Below, piece after piece: positions 20,265-29,345 of a DNA stretch of 64,000 bases. The translations under genes were made by a program, and so were the position numbers. The notes beneath the pieces were generated by a model. It was not told the origin of the DNA, ran no database searches, and saw only the letters and a program-made list of their open reading frames with translations. Origin of the DNA: Bradyrhizobium sp. Gha. GTDB taxonomy: Bacteria; Pseudomonadota; Alphaproteobacteria; Rhizobiales; Xanthobacteraceae. The stretch's first letter is position 1; every line of letters begins with the position of its first letter. The stretch is taken from the NCBI RefSeq assembly GCF_900113735.1, contig NZ_FOQM01000022.1, positions 1 through 64,000 on the forward strand. The letters are read 5' to 3'.

Positions 20265-20966
20265 ATGCCCACAATCGCTTTGGTCGACGACGACCGCAAC
20301 ATTCTCACCTCCGTCTCGATCGCGCTGGAAGCCGAAGGCTACCGCATCATGACTTACACCGACGGCGCCTCTGCGCTCGACGGTTTCCGCACCACCCAAC
20401 CCGATCTCGCCATCCTCGACATCAAGATGCCGCGCATGGACGGCATGGAGACGCTTCGCCGCCTCAGGCAGAAGTCCGATCTGCCGGTGATCTTCCTCAC
20501 CTCCAAGGACGAAGAGATCGACGAGCTGTTCGGCCTCAAGATGGGGGCGGACGATTTCATCCGCAAACCGTTCTCGCAGCGCCTCTTGGTCGAACGCGTC
20601 AAGGCGGTGTTGCGCCGCTCGGCGCCGAAGGATCCGACCGTCGCACCGAAGGAGAACGACGCCAAGGCGCTCGATCGCGGCCTGCTGCGCATGGATCCGG
20701 AACGGCACACCTGCACCTGGAAGAACGAGCCGGTGACGCTGACGGTCACCGAATTTTTGATCCTGCAGGCACTGGCGACACGGCCCGGCGTGGTCAAGAG
20801 CCGCAACGCACTGATGGACGCCGCCTATGACGACCAGGTCTATGTCGACGACCGCACCATCGACAGCCACATCAAGCGGCTGCGCAAGAAGTTCAAGGTG
20901 GTCGACAACGATTTCGAGATGATCGAAACGCTCTACGGCGTCGGCTACCGCTTCAAGGAAGCCTGA
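20265..20966 (+). CDS. chvI: Response regulator ChvI
   Basis: An OmpR/PhoB-type response regulator of 233 residues. The receiver domain has the acidic pocket (VDDDRN, residues 7-12), the phospho-acceptor Asp52 in LAILDIKMPRMDG, and the KPF lysine motif. The C-terminal winged-helix DNA-binding domain contains TVTEFLILQALATRPGVVKS and IDSHIKRLRKKFK. The ChvG-ChvI (ExoS-ChvI) pair controls envelope, exopolysaccharide and acid responses in Rhizobiales and is often essential. The sensor gene follows after 195 bp that contain a repeat cluster. Confidence 0.95.
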   Translation: MPTIALVDDDRNILTSVSIALEAEGYRIMTYTDGASALDGFRTTQPDLAILDIKMPRMDGMETLRRLRQKSDLPVIFLTSKDEEIDELFGLKMGADDFIRKPFSQRLLVERVKAVLRRSAPKDPTVAPKENDAKALDRGLLRMDPERHTCTWKNEPVTLTVTEFLILQALATRPGVVKSRNALMDAAYDDQVYVDDRTIDSHIKRLRKKFKVVDNDFEMIETLYGVGYRFKEA

Positions 20967-21000
20967 GGCGGCTGCCGCCTTCACAGCAGATGAGGGCTGC

Positions 21001-21115
21001 GCCGGTTCTGATTCCATCAGAACCGGGCACGCCCTGAAGCGCAATCGCGCTTCAGGCTATTGTTTGAGCATGATCTTTCGGAAAACCGCTGCACACTTTT
21101 CCGGATCATGCTCTA
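21001..21115. repeat. Composite of three palindromes between chvI and chvG
   Basis: Three hairpin-forming units in a row: CCGGTTCTGAT...ATCAGAACCGG (21011-21028), TGAAGCGCAATCGCGCTTCA (21039-21058) and a long one with arms GAGCATGATC and GATCATGCTC (about 21066-21114) around CTTTCGGAAAA...TTTTCC. The last unit recurs at 49904-49957. These composite elements are widespread in Bradyrhizobium and Rhodopseudomonas. Here they separate a regulator from its own sensor and may affect read-through. Confidence 0.85.
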
Positions 21116-21161
21116 GGATGCGAGGACCGTCGCACGAGTTGTCCTAACGCGGGCGTAAGCA

Positions 21162-22952
21162 TTGCTGGACCGAACGCAGCCTGACCAGAGTTCGAACGCC
21201 GAGGACATCGCATCCCACGGCGCCCCTGATCATGAGGACAAGCCCCTTGCGAAAGGCTGGGGGCCGTTGAACTGGCTCAAGCGCGCCGGGCAGTTCTTCT
21301 TCGCGCTGTCCTTCTCGAGCCTGACCCGCCGCATCGTCTCACTCAACCTCGCCGGCCTCGTCGCACTGGTGGCGAGCATCCTTTACCTGTCGCAGTTCCG
21401 CGCCGGCCTGATCGATGCGCGCGCACAGAGCCTGCTGGTGCAGGCCGAGATCATCGCCGGCGCCATCGGCGCGTCGGCAACGGTGCAGACCAACGCAATC
21501 ACCGTCGACCCTGAGCGGCTGCTCGACCTCAAATTGGGCGAAAGCTACGGCGGAATGGATGATTCGCTGGATTTTCCGATCAATCCCGAGCGCGTGGCGC
21601 CGGTATTGAGCACGCTGATCTCACCGACAAAGACCCGCGCGCGGATTTTCGATCCCAACGGCACTGTGCTGCTCGACAGCCGCGATCTCGATAGCGTGCG
21701 GGGCATCCCACTGCCGCCGCTCTCCGACAAGCCGGGGCTGCTCGAACGCGCGATGGTCGCAGTGCGCACCTGGCTGAACCGCGGCGACCTGCCGCTCTAT
21801 CGCGAGCTCGGCCGCGAAAACGGCAATGGCTATGTGGAAGTAGCCGATGCGCTCCAGGGCCAGAAACGCTCGATGGTGCGGGTCAATTCGCGCGGTGAGG
21901 TGATCGTCTCGGTCGCGGTCCCCGTGCAGCGCTCACGCGCCATCCATGGCGCGCTGATGCTGTCGACGCAGGGCGACGAAATCGATCAGATGGTCACAGC
22001 CGAGCGCCTGGCGATCCTTAAAGTGGGCGGCGTCGCGGCCGCCGTCATGATCATGCTGTCGCTGCTGCTCGCCAGCACGATCGCCGGTCCGGTGCGCCGG
22101 CTCGCCGACAGCGCCGAGCGCGTCCGCCGCCGCATCAAGTCACGCGTCGAGATCCCTGACTTCACCCGCCGCCGCGACGAGATCGGCCACCTCTCCGGCG
22201 CGCTGCGCGACATGACCAATGCGCTCTACAAGCGGATCGAGGCGATCGAGATGTTCGCCGCCGACGTCGCTCATGAGCTGAAGAATCCGCTGACCTCGCT
22301 GCGCTCCGCGGTCGAAACGATGCCGCTGGCGCGCAACGAGAGCAGTCGCGCTCGCCTGCTCGAGGTGATCGAGCACGACGTCAAGCGGCTCGATCGCCTG
22401 ATCTCCGATATCTCCGACGCGAGCCGGCTCGATGCCGAGCTGCAACGGCAGGACGCGATCGCGGTCGATCTCAGGCGGCTCCTCGGCACGCTGGTCGCGG
22501 TTGCCAACGAAACGAAGCTCGGCCACGACGTCGCGGTCGAGGCCCGCTTCGAAGGCCGCGGCCCGACCGATACGTTCGCGGTGACGGGCCATGATTCGCG
22601 ACTCGGGCAGGTGGTTGCCAACCTGCTCTCCAATGCGCAATCGTTCTCGGAAGCCGGCAGCAAGGTGCGCCTGACCTGCCGCCGTGTGCGGGGCGAGATC
22701 GAGATCGTGGTCGACGACGACGGCCCCGGCATCCGCGACGATGCGCTGGAGCGCATCTTCGAGCGCTTCTACACCGACCGGCCGCACCAGGGCTTCGGCC
22801 AGAACTCCGGCCTCGGACTATCGATCTCCAAGCAGATCGTGGACGCCCATGGCGGCCGCATCTGGGCCGAGAATCGCGCCGGTCCCACCGACGAAGACGG
22901 GGCGCCGACCGTTGCCGGCGCGCGCTTCGTGGTGAGGCTGCCGGCGCTATGA
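21162..22952 (+). CDS. chvG: Sensor histidine kinase ChvG
   Basis: A 596-residue inner-membrane sensor kinase. TM1 is near residues 52-70 (IVSLNLAGLVALVASILYL), then a periplasmic domain of about 220 residues, then TM2 (VAAAVMIMLSLLLAST). A HAMP domain, the phospho-acceptor His371 in VAHELKNPLTSLRSA, the N box (VVANLLSNAQ), the G1 box (DDDGPGI) and GLGLSISKQIVDAHGG follow. It phosphorylates ChvI. The start is a TTG at 21162. The stop overlaps the hprK start (ATGA), so sensor and PTS kinase genes are translationally coupled. Confidence 0.95.
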   Translation: MLDRTQPDQSSNAEDIASHGAPDHEDKPLAKGWGPLNWLKRAGQFFFALSFSSLTRRIVSLNLAGLVALVASILYLSQFRAGLIDARAQSLLVQAEIIAGAIGASATVQTNAITVDPERLLDLKLGESYGGMDDSLDFPINPERVAPVLSTLISPTKTRARIFDPNGTVLLDSRDLDSVRGIPLPPLSDKPGLLERAMVAVRTWLNRGDLPLYRELGRENGNGYVEVADALQGQKRSMVRVNSRGEVIVSVAVPVQRSRAIHGALMLSTQGDEIDQMVTAERLAILKVGGVAAAVMIMLSLLLASTIAGPVRRLADSAERVRRRIKSRVEIPDFTRRRDEIGHLSGALRDMTNALYKRIEAIEMFAADVAHELKNPLTSLRSAVETMPLARNESSRARLLEVIEHDVKRLDRLISDISDASRLDAELQRQDAIAVDLRRLLGTLVAVANETKLGHDVAVEARFEGRGPTDTFAVTGHDSRLGQVVANLLSNAQSFSEAGSKVRLTCRRVRGEIEIVVDDDGPGIRDDALERIFERFYTDRPHQGFGQNSGLGLSISKQIVDAHGGRIWAENRAGPTDEDGAPTVAGARFVVRLPAL

Positions 22953-23413
22953 GCCAAGGCACCTTGAACGAAGTCGGCCCGAGCGTCCACGCCTCCGCGG
23001 TCAAGGTCGGGCCGATGGCGGTGCTGATCCGCGGGCCCTCGGGCGCAGGTAAGTCGCGCCTTGCCTTCGATCTGATCATCGCGGGACGTGCGGGCGTGGT
23101 CGAAAGCGCCGTTTTGGTCGGCGACGACCGTGTCCATCTGGCGACAGTCGGCGAGGAAATTGAAGTCCGTCCCGCCCCCGCGCTGGCCGGCTTGATCGAG
23201 ATCCGGGGACTGGGAATCCGCCGCTGCGACTTTGCGGAGCATGCGACGGTCGGCCTCGTGGTCGATCTCGACGCATCCGACGTCGAGCGCCTGCCTCCCG
23301 CCGAAGCGCTCAAAACCACCATTTTTGGTGTCGAAATACCGCGAATCCCTGTTGGCCGCGGCTATTCGCCCCTTCCGTTGGTTGTCGCGGCGTTAACCAC
23401 TACCAAGAGTTAA
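22949..23413 (+). CDS. hprK: HPr kinase/phosphorylase, short alphaproteobacterial type
   Basis: A 154-residue protein containing only the catalytic C-terminal half of HPr kinase, as is normal in Alphaproteobacteria. It has the Walker A loop RGPSGAGKSRLAFD near residues 29-42, the capping acidic VGDDRVH and the signature-like LIEIRGLGIRR. It phosphorylates HPr on serine and can remove the phosphate. It overlaps the chvG stop by 4 bp and is followed after 207 bp by the EIIA gene. No Lys/Tyr-rich N-terminal domain is present. Confidence 0.93.
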   Translation: MSQGTLNEVGPSVHASAVKVGPMAVLIRGPSGAGKSRLAFDLIIAGRAGVVESAVLVGDDRVHLATVGEEIEVRPAPALAGLIEIRGLGIRRCDFAEHATVGLVVDLDASDVERLPPAEALKTTIFGVEIPRIPVGRGYSPLPLVVAALTTTKS

Positions 23414-23620
23414 CCTTCTGCTAAGCGCCCAGGCGATTGTTTGAAGGGAATTGGTAACCATATGAACCCCACACTCGCGACCGAGTAGACCGGCGCAGCT
23501 CCCCTCATCCATCCGTCGAGATTCAGGGAGATACGCAACATCCCCTCTTGCGCGAGGGCTCTGGATGGTCAAAGTGGCGCGTTCGTGCGGTGCACCAAAA
23601 GCGCCCGCGGGAGTTTTCCG

Positions 23621-24022
23621 ATGATTGGTCTAGTACTTGTGACCCACGGGCGCCTTGCCGACGAATTCAAGGCAGCGCTTGAACACGTCATGGGCCCACA
23701 AAAGCAAATCGAAGCGATTACGATCGGCGCCGAAGATGATTCCGATCTCTGCCGCAGCGACATTATCGAAGCGGTTAACCGCGTCGATTCCGGCGACGGC
23801 GTTGCGATCCTCACCGACATGTTCGGCGGCACGCCATCGAACCTCGCAATTTCCTGCATGAGCCGGCCCAAGGTCGAAGTGCTCGCGGGCATCAACCTGC
23901 CCATGCTGGTGAAGCTCGCCAAGGTCCGTGAGGAGCGTCCGCTGCCCGACGCAATCGCGATGGCCCAGGAAGCCGGCCGCAAATACGTCACCATCGCCAG
24001 CCGGGTGCTCGCCGGCAAATGA
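23621..24022 (+). CDS. PTS EIIA component, mannose/fructose type
   Basis: A 133-residue EIIA(Man)-fold protein. MIGLVLVTHGRLADEF places the phosphorylatable His9 in the family motif VTHG. DGVAILTDMFGGTPSNLAIS is the second signature. It accepts phosphate from HPr. With no sugar permease (EIIB/EIIC) in the cluster, it is probably a regulatory output of the PTS rather than a transport component, as in other Rhizobiales. Its TGA overlaps the ATG of the HPr gene. Some database entries call it ManX or PtsN-like; neither name is certain. Confidence 0.92.
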   Translation: MIGLVLVTHGRLADEFKAALEHVMGPQKQIEAITIGAEDDSDLCRSDIIEAVNRVDSGDGVAILTDMFGGTPSNLAISCMSRPKVEVLAGINLPMLVKLAKVREERPLPDAIAMAQEAGRKYVTIASRVLAGK

Positions 24023-24336
24023 GTGACGACGTGCCACAAGCGGGGACGGGCGTGCCCGCGGGCGCGATTTCCAAAGAGCTCCTGATCATCAACAAGCGCG
24101 GCCTGCATGCCCGCGCCTCCGCGAAGTTCGTCCAGGCGGTGGAGCGCTTCAACGCGCAGGTGTGGGTGACGCGCGGCGGCGAGACCGTCGGGGGCACCTC
24201 GATCATGGGCCTGATGATGTTAGCTGCGGGACCGGGCACGACCATCACGGTCGCCGCTGCGGGCCCTGACGCCGAGGCCGCGCTTGCGGCGATCACCGAG
24301 CTCGTTGAAAGCAAGTTCAACGAGGAAGGCGTTTAG
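24019..24336 (+). CDS. Phosphocarrier protein HPr
   Basis: A 105-residue HPr. The active-site His30 lies in NKRGLHARASAKF and the regulatory Ser61 in GGTSIMGLMML, the target of the HprK encoded two genes upstream. A short extra N-terminal tail of about 17 residues is present. The start overlaps the EIIA stop (ATGA), so the two are coupled. The complete set in this operon (kinase, EIIA, HPr) is the regulatory nitrogen/carbon PTS branch; PtsI/PtsP must be elsewhere. Often named ptsH or ptsO; I leave the symbol open. Confidence 0.92.
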   Translation: MSDDVPQAGTGVPAGAISKELLIINKRGLHARASAKFVQAVERFNAQVWVTRGGETVGGTSIMGLMMLAAGPGTTITVAAAGPDAEAALAAITELVESKFNEEGV

Positions 24337-24345
24337 GCCGCCCGA

Positions 24346-25983
24346 TCACTTCGCCGGTGGCGCGATGTAGATGTTCCACGTCATCGACGGACCGGCCTTG
24401 CCGTGGGTGAAGCGGCGCGTCGTCATCACCATGCGCTCGGCCTTCGGCGCAATCTCCGAAACCCATTTTTCGAAGGCAGGCAGACGACTGTCGGTCGGAT
24501 CGAACACGCCAATGAAGCCGTATTTCTTGACTTGATCGAGCGACGTCAGCCCCGAGGACCAGGCCTCGTTCGGGATGAACGCAACCGGATGGTCGGGGCT
24601 GTAGAACACCATCGGCTGGATCGATTCCATGGTGCCGGCGACGATCGCCCAGCGCGAGGCGAAGCGCGAATGCCAGGCTTGCGTCAGCTCCCGCGCGAGC
24701 TCGGAGCGCGCGCCATAGGTCGCCGTGTTGTCCGCGTTCAGCGCCATCTCGCGCGCCGCGATCCAGGGCGAAGCGAAAAGCGTCGCGACGCTGAGCACGA
24801 GCCAGATCGCTACGATGTTGAACAACGCGGCCCTCTGCACCCGCAATGCCGGTATCGCGACCAGTGCGAGCGGCACCAGGAAGAACAGCGAGATGCCCCA
24901 ATCGGTTTTGATATAGATGCTGAAGGCGAGCGCGCCGAGCGGCGGCCCGGCCGCGACGATGATCTGGATGATCCAGACGTTCAGCGCCTGGGAAACATTG
25001 ACGCCCGTATTGCCTCCCCGCGCCCAGGCCCGCGTGACGATACGCAGCGGTGCGCGCACGAGCAGCGTCGGCCACGGCGGCACCAGCGCCATTGCGAGCG
25101 CGGCAAGCGCCACCGGCAACGCCAGCAGCGCGGCGTTGTGCAGGACATAGCCGAACACGAGCTGATGCACGAGGCCGACATCCTCGATGCTGTAGGTGTC
25201 GCCGGCATAGGTCAGCGGCACGAAATGCGCATCCGCGAGCCAGACGATGTGCGGGATCATCGCCACCAGCATCGTCGCGATCGCGACCCACGGCGCCGGC
25301 GACAGCAGGAAGCGCATCCGTTGCGGATGGATCAGCGCGGCAAGGCCGATCGCGCCGATCATCGTCAGCACCCAATATTTGGTCATCAGCGCCAGCGCGC
25401 CGGCGAGGCCGAGCCAGATTCCGGACTGCCAGCTCCGCTTCTCGAAAGCGTTGAGATAAGCGAGCACGACGAGCGGCAGGGTGACGAGCTGCAGCAGATC
25501 GGGATTGTACTTGAACCCCTTGAAATTGAAGATCGGGTAGAGCGCGACCATCACCACGACCAGGAACGCGCGGCGCGGATCCACCACGCGCAGCGCGATC
25601 AGCCAGCAGATCACCATGCCGACGCTGACCGTCGCCATCGCGAGCGCATAGGTCGCCCAGTCCGTCGCCGGGAAGACCATGAACCAGAGCCCGGCGATCC
25701 AGCCGGAGAGCGGCGGATGCTTGCCGTAGCCCCACAGGAATTTCTGGCCCCAGCCCCAGGCTTCTGCGACGTCCATGTGAACGTCCTGCGCGGCCTTGAG
25801 ATTGATCAGGATGAAGGTCCAGATCAAGGCATGCAGGGTCGCGAATTCGATCACCAGCCAGAGCCGGATCGAGGGGTGGGTTGCGGCGGCAACCAGCCAG
25901 GCCCGGAAACGGTCAAACCTGAAGCGGGTCTTCGCGCGCGCCCGGGCGGAGGGGATCGAGGTCGTTGACATGAGCCTGGACAT
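24346..25983 (-). CDS. Glycosyltransferase family 39 membrane protein
   Basis: A 545-residue multi-pass inner-membrane protein of the ArnT/PMT (GT39) type, which uses polyprenyl-phosphate-linked sugars to modify glycans, lipids or proteins on the periplasmic side. Around twelve hydrophobic segments are seen. The first periplasmic loop has the acidic DVAEAWGWGQKFLWGYGKHP motif, and the typical KYWVLTMIG segment follows. The C-terminal soluble domain is about 140 residues. The acceptor is unknown. It is convergent with the HPr gene (9 bp between stops) and divergent from lepA. Confidence 0.87.
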   Translation of the reverse strand: MSRLMSTTSIPSARARAKTRFRFDRFRAWLVAAATHPSIRLWLVIEFATLHALIWTFILINLKAAQDVHMDVAEAWGWGQKFLWGYGKHPPLSGWIAGLWFMVFPATDWATYALAMATVSVGMVICWLIALRVVDPRRAFLVVVMVALYPIFNFKGFKYNPDLLQLVTLPLVVLAYLNAFEKRSWQSGIWLGLAGALALMTKYWVLTMIGAIGLAALIHPQRMRFLLSPAPWVAIATMLVAMIPHIVWLADAHFVPLTYAGDTYSIEDVGLVHQLVFGYVLHNAALLALPVALAALAMALVPPWPTLLVRAPLRIVTRAWARGGNTGVNVSQALNVWIIQIIVAAGPPLGALAFSIYIKTDWGISLFFLVPLALVAIPALRVQRAALFNIVAIWLVLSVATLFASPWIAAREMALNADNTATYGARSELARELTQAWHSRFASRWAIVAGTMESIQPMVFYSPDHPVAFIPNEAWSSGLTSLDQVKKYGFIGVFDPTDSRLPAFEKWVSEIAPKAERMVMTTRRFTHGKAGPSMTWNIYIAPPAK

Positions 25984-26097
25984 GGGCGCTTCCGTAGCGC
26001 GTTTTGGTCTCGCTTGGAATCAGCTTGGCGTGAAGAAAGGCCCTGAAAATACAGCAATATGGTTGCCGCACGGGGATGTGAGTGGTATCCCGCGCCC

Positions 26098-27909
26098 ATG
26101 ACGACCGTCCCCATTTCCAACATCCGCAATTTCTCCATCGTCGCCCATATCGACCATGGCAAATCGACGCTGGCCGACCGTCTGATCCAGATGACCGGCG
26201 GCCTCTCCGACCGCGAAATGGCGGGCAAGGAGCAGGTGCTCGATTCCATGGACATCGAGCGCGAGCGCGGCATCACCATCAAGGCGCAGACCGTGCGCCT
26301 CGCCTATCGCGCCAAGGACGGCAAGGATTACGTGTTCAACCTGATGGACACGCCCGGCCATGTCGACTTCGCCTACGAGGTCTCGCGGTCGCTGGCAGCG
26401 TGCGAAGGTTCCCTGCTGGTGGTCGACGCCAGCCAGGGCGTCGAGGCGCAGACGCTCGCCAACGTCTACCAGGCGCTCGACAACAATCACGAGATCGTGC
26501 CGGTCCTGAACAAGGTCGATCTTCCCGCCGCAGAGCCGGAGAAGGTCAAGCAGCAGATCGAGGACGTCATCGGCATCGACGCCTCCGACGCGGTGATGAT
26601 CTCGGCCAAGACCGGCCTCGGCATTCCCGATGTGCTGGAAGCCATCGTCACCCGCCTGCCGCCGCCGAAGGGCGATCGCGATGCGACCTTGAAGGCGCTG
26701 CTGGTCGACAGCTGGTATGACGTCTATCTCGGCGTCGTCGTGCTGATCCGCGTCGTCGACGGCGTCATGAAGAAGGGCAGCCGCGTCCGCATGATGGGCA
26801 CGGGGGCGGCCTATGACATCGAGCGCGTCGGCTTCTTCACGCCGAAGATGCAGCAGGTCGACGAGCTCGGCCCCGGCGAGATCGGCTTCATCACCGCCGC
26901 GATCAAGGAAGTCGCCGACACCCGCGTCGGTGACACCATCACCGATGACAGGAAGCCGGTCAGCGAGATGCTGCCGGGCTTCAAGCCGGCGATCCCCGTG
27001 GTGTTCTGCGGCCTGTTCCCGGTTGATGCGGACGATTTCGAGACGCTGCGCGCCGCGATGGGCAAGCTGCGCCTCAACGACGCCAGCTTCTCCTTCGAGA
27101 TGGAGACGTCGGCCGCGCTCGGCTTCGGCTTCCGCTGCGGCTTCCTCGGGTTGCTCCACCTCGAGATCATCCAGGAGCGGCTGTCGCGCGAATTCGATCT
27201 CAATCTGATCGCGACCGCGCCGAGCGTCATCTACAAGATGAAGCTGACCGACGGCAGCGAGCTCGAGATCCACAATCCCGTCGACATGCCCGATGTCGTC
27301 AAGATCGAGGAGATCCAGGAGCCCTGGATCGAAGCCACGATCCTCACCCCCGACGAATATCTCGGCAGCGTGCTGAAGCTGTGCCAGGACCGCCGCGGCG
27401 CGCAGAAGGAGCTCACTTACGTCGGCGCCCGCGCGATGGTGAAATACGACCTGCCGCTCAACGAGGTGGTGTTCGATTTCTACGATCGCCTGAAGTCGGT
27501 CTCCAAGGGCTACGCCTCGTTCGACTATCATCTCACCGACTACAAGCCGGCCGATCTCGTCAAGATGCAGATCCTGGTCAACGCCGAGCCGGTCGATGCG
27601 CTCTCGATGCTGGTGCATCGCACCCGCGCCGAGGGGCGCGGCCGCGCCATGGTCGAGAAGATGAAGGAGCTGATCCCGCCGCACATGTTCCAGATCCCCA
27701 TTCAGGCGGCGATCGGCGGCAAGGTGATCGCGCGCGAGACCGTGCGCGCGCTGCGCAAGGACGTGACGGCGAAGTGCTACGGCGGCGACATCACGCGCAA
27801 GCGCAAGCTTCTGGAGAAGCAGAAGGAAGGCAAGAAGAAGATGCGGCAGTTCGGCAAGGTCGACATTCCGCAGGAAGCCTTCATCGCCGCGCTGAAGGTC
27901 GATAGCTGA
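26098..27909 (+). CDS. lepA: Elongation factor 4 (LepA)
   Basis: Ribosome-associated GTPase that back-translocates or remodels stalled ribosomes. The 603-residue protein has the normal length. It shows G1 AHIDHGKSTLADRL, the switch II region DTPGHVDFAYEVSRSL, G4 NKVDLPAAEP and the LepA-specific C-terminal domain ending KGKKKMRQFGKVDIPQEAFI. The ATG at 26098 is chosen because NIRNFSIVAHIDHG begins directly after a short tail, as in other LepA proteins. A hairpin with a T-run follows the stop. Confidence 0.97.
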   Translation: MTTVPISNIRNFSIVAHIDHGKSTLADRLIQMTGGLSDREMAGKEQVLDSMDIERERGITIKAQTVRLAYRAKDGKDYVFNLMDTPGHVDFAYEVSRSLAACEGSLLVVDASQGVEAQTLANVYQALDNNHEIVPVLNKVDLPAAEPEKVKQQIEDVIGIDASDAVMISAKTGLGIPDVLEAIVTRLPPPKGDRDATLKALLVDSWYDVYLGVVVLIRVVDGVMKKGSRVRMMGTGAAYDIERVGFFTPKMQQVDELGPGEIGFITAAIKEVADTRVGDTITDDRKPVSEMLPGFKPAIPVVFCGLFPVDADDFETLRAAMGKLRLNDASFSFEMETSAALGFGFRCGFLGLLHLEIIQERLSREFDLNLIATAPSVIYKMKLTDGSELEIHNPVDMPDVVKIEEIQEPWIEATILTPDEYLGSVLKLCQDRRGAQKELTYVGARAMVKYDLPLNEVVFDFYDRLKSVSKGYASFDYHLTDYKPADLVKMQILVNAEPVDALSMLVHRTRAEGRGRAMVEKMKELIPPHMFQIPIQAAIGGKVIARETVRALRKDVTAKCYGGDITRKRKLLEKQKEGKKKMRQFGKVDIPQEAFIAALKVDS

Positions 27910-27977
27910 GGTGATCAGGTCCGGCTTCGGGACGTCAGGCCGGATAACGCAAATCTCGAAAACAACCCCATGCACCG

Positions 27978-28009
27978 TAGCCGCCTCCTTGGTGGCGGCA
28001 CCAGTTTTT
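27978..28009 (+). terminator. Likely terminator after lepA
   Basis: GCCGCC and GGCGGC arms with an 8-bp loop (TCCTTGGT), extended by a few weaker pairs, followed by CAGTTTTT. It is about 70 bp after the lepA stop and on the same strand. Confidence 0.65.
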
Positions 28010-28092
28010 CGTATTTTGCGAATACCGTTTGACTCGTCGGGCAAAACAGGCGCATGATGGCACCATGCCGGCGCTGCAGCCAGCAGGCGACG

Positions 28093-28386
28093 ATGTCTGA
28101 CCAAACCATTCACCTCACGTTTGCGCTCATCGCCCGAATACCCGCAGACGGCGTCGCGGCCTTCAGGGCCTACGAGGACGCGGTGCTGCCGCTGCTCCCC
28201 GAGTTCAACGGACGCCTGGAGCGGCGGCTTCGTAACGCCGACGGCACGATGGAAGTGCACATCGTCAGCTTCGCATCCGATGCGGACTTCCAGAACTATC
28301 GAATTGACCCGCGGCGGACGGCACAAGCCTGGCTGCTGGAAAAATCATCCGCCAAGCTGGAATTGCTTCCGATGACCGACGTCTGA
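28093..28386 (+). CDS. Small DUF1330-like / dimeric alpha-beta barrel protein
   Basis: A 97-residue cytosolic protein, start ATG 28093. The order of strands and helices (IHLTFALIARIPADGVAAFRA ... VLPLLPEFNGRLERRL ... MEVHIVSFASDADFQNYRID) looks like a dimeric alpha+beta ferredoxin-like barrel as in DUF1330 or similar small families, including the FQNYRxDP segment. No active-site residue stands out and no function can be given. It follows lepA after its terminator and probably has its own promoter. Confidence 0.72.
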   Translation: MSDQTIHLTFALIARIPADGVAAFRAYEDAVLPLLPEFNGRLERRLRNADGTMEVHIVSFASDADFQNYRIDPRRTAQAWLLEKSSAKLELLPMTDV

Positions 28387-28706
28387 TGGGCCTCACGCCA
28401 AGCACAAGGCTCGTCGCCATCACGGCTTGAACGCGCACGAAGCGGCGCCGGAAGACTCGAGCATCATAAAAACCAATCGGAAGCAGCTGCGAGACGACGA
28501 TGCGCGACGCCCGTAGATCTACGGCAAGCGTGTCGGTCCTGCGTTTGCAATCGCAGGAGTTGCGCGCGAAGCGCGATTTGAAGGTGTAACGAAACCGACG
28601 CGCTCTTCGACGCTTAAAATTAGTTCTGGATCATAACCGTGATGACTCCGACGCATAAAAAGAAAATAGGCTCTCATCAACAAGAATAAATAAATGGGAG
28701 GAGTAC
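28387..28706. other. Gene-free stretch, 320 bp
   Basis: No convincing coding frame on either strand. The left half is GC-rich and carries short inverted motifs (TTTGCAATCGCA with CGCGCGAAGCGCG). The right 120 bp (about 28590-28700) is clearly AT-rich for this genome, includes AATAAATAAATGGGAGGAG, and is probably the promoter region of the 67-aa gene. No known operator was recognised. Confidence 0.6.
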
Positions 28707-28910
28707 ATGGATACTGCGGGTCGCCTGCGCGCGATGGCAGTGTTGTGCCGTCAGACAGCCGCGCGCCATCCCGATCGCAGTTGGAAACTGCTGGCCGAAG
28801 CCGAGTATTGGGAGCATTTGGCCAATGATGCGGAGCCGGATCATTTTGACCAATGCTCGGTTTGCTCACCGCTTCCTGGAGAGCACAGCATCACCCAACC
28901 CGCGGAGTGA
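28707..28910 (+). CDS. Small conserved-type hypothetical protein
   Basis: A 67-residue protein with a strong ribosome-binding site (GGGAGGAG) eight bases before the ATG. The sequence DTAGRLRAMAVLCRQTAARHP is helical, and LLAEAEYWEHLANDAE follows. This helix pair resembles small rhizobial hypothetical proteins of unknown role. Two cysteines form CSVC near residues 50-53. No membrane segment is present. It sits alone in an AT-rich pocket. Confidence 0.65.
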   Translation: MDTAGRLRAMAVLCRQTAARHPDRSWKLLAEAEYWEHLANDAEPDHFDQCSVCSPLPGEHSITQPAE

Positions 28911-28999
28911 CTGCGAAACAAAACAGTTTGTTAGCTTCTGTGTGGCTAACTCGATGAGTGCCGTTCACCGCCGATTGCGGCACATTGGAATGGGAATGC

Positions 29000-29044
29000 C
29001 GGCCCCGGCTGTTTACCCCATCCTGCGGCTGGGGCCGTTTTGAA
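29000..29044 (+). terminator. Possible terminator
   Basis: CGGCCCCGGCTG pairs imperfectly with CGGCTGGGGCCG over a loop of about 14 bases and is followed by TTTTG. It lies downstream of the 67-aa gene and upstream of the 44-aa ORF. The stem has one or two mismatches. Confidence 0.45.
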
Positions 29045-29080
29045 CTCTGTCACAGCATCGTTCGAACGCGGTTCACAACC

Positions 29081-29215
29081 ATGCTTAGAGGCATTGCCAT
29101 AGCGCTATTTGGAATGACCATGTTCTCGCAGCTCGATCGAGCGCTCTTCTATGGTCGCAATACCGAAGCCGCGCTCCGGCTCATGCGGGACATCGGCCGA
29201 GGCTTCGGACTTTAG
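29081..29215 (+). CDS. Possible 44-aa small protein
   Basis: MLRGIAIALFGMTMFSQLDR is followed by ALFYGRNTEAALRLMRDIGR and a stop. The hydrophobic first 15 residues and amphipathic remainder give it the look of a small membrane-anchored protein, of a type I have the impression of seeing in Bradyrhizobium. The ribosome-binding site is weak and the reading frame is open far upstream, so it could be spurious. I include it at low confidence because the composition is protein-like. Confidence 0.4.
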   Translation: MLRGIAIALFGMTMFSQLDRALFYGRNTEAALRLMRDIGRGFGL

Positions 29216-29345
29216 GACACCGTCCGCACGCTTCATCAAGGCTGTTCGGACGGCTCGGCATCGCACCGCCCTCCTGCCTCCAAAATCAGACCACCGATAG
29301 GAACTAAACCAGGGCGCGCCTCTTGGTCGCTAAAGGAATTGCGAC

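Noticed and set aside
24403..25968. 521-aa open frame on the plus strand
   Set aside because: Lies antisense to the GT39 gene; composition is His/Arg/Asp-rich without hydrophobic structure, as expected from the reverse of a GC-rich membrane-protein gene.
26020..28326. 768-aa open frame on the minus strand
   Set aside because: Antisense to lepA; no recognisable motif.
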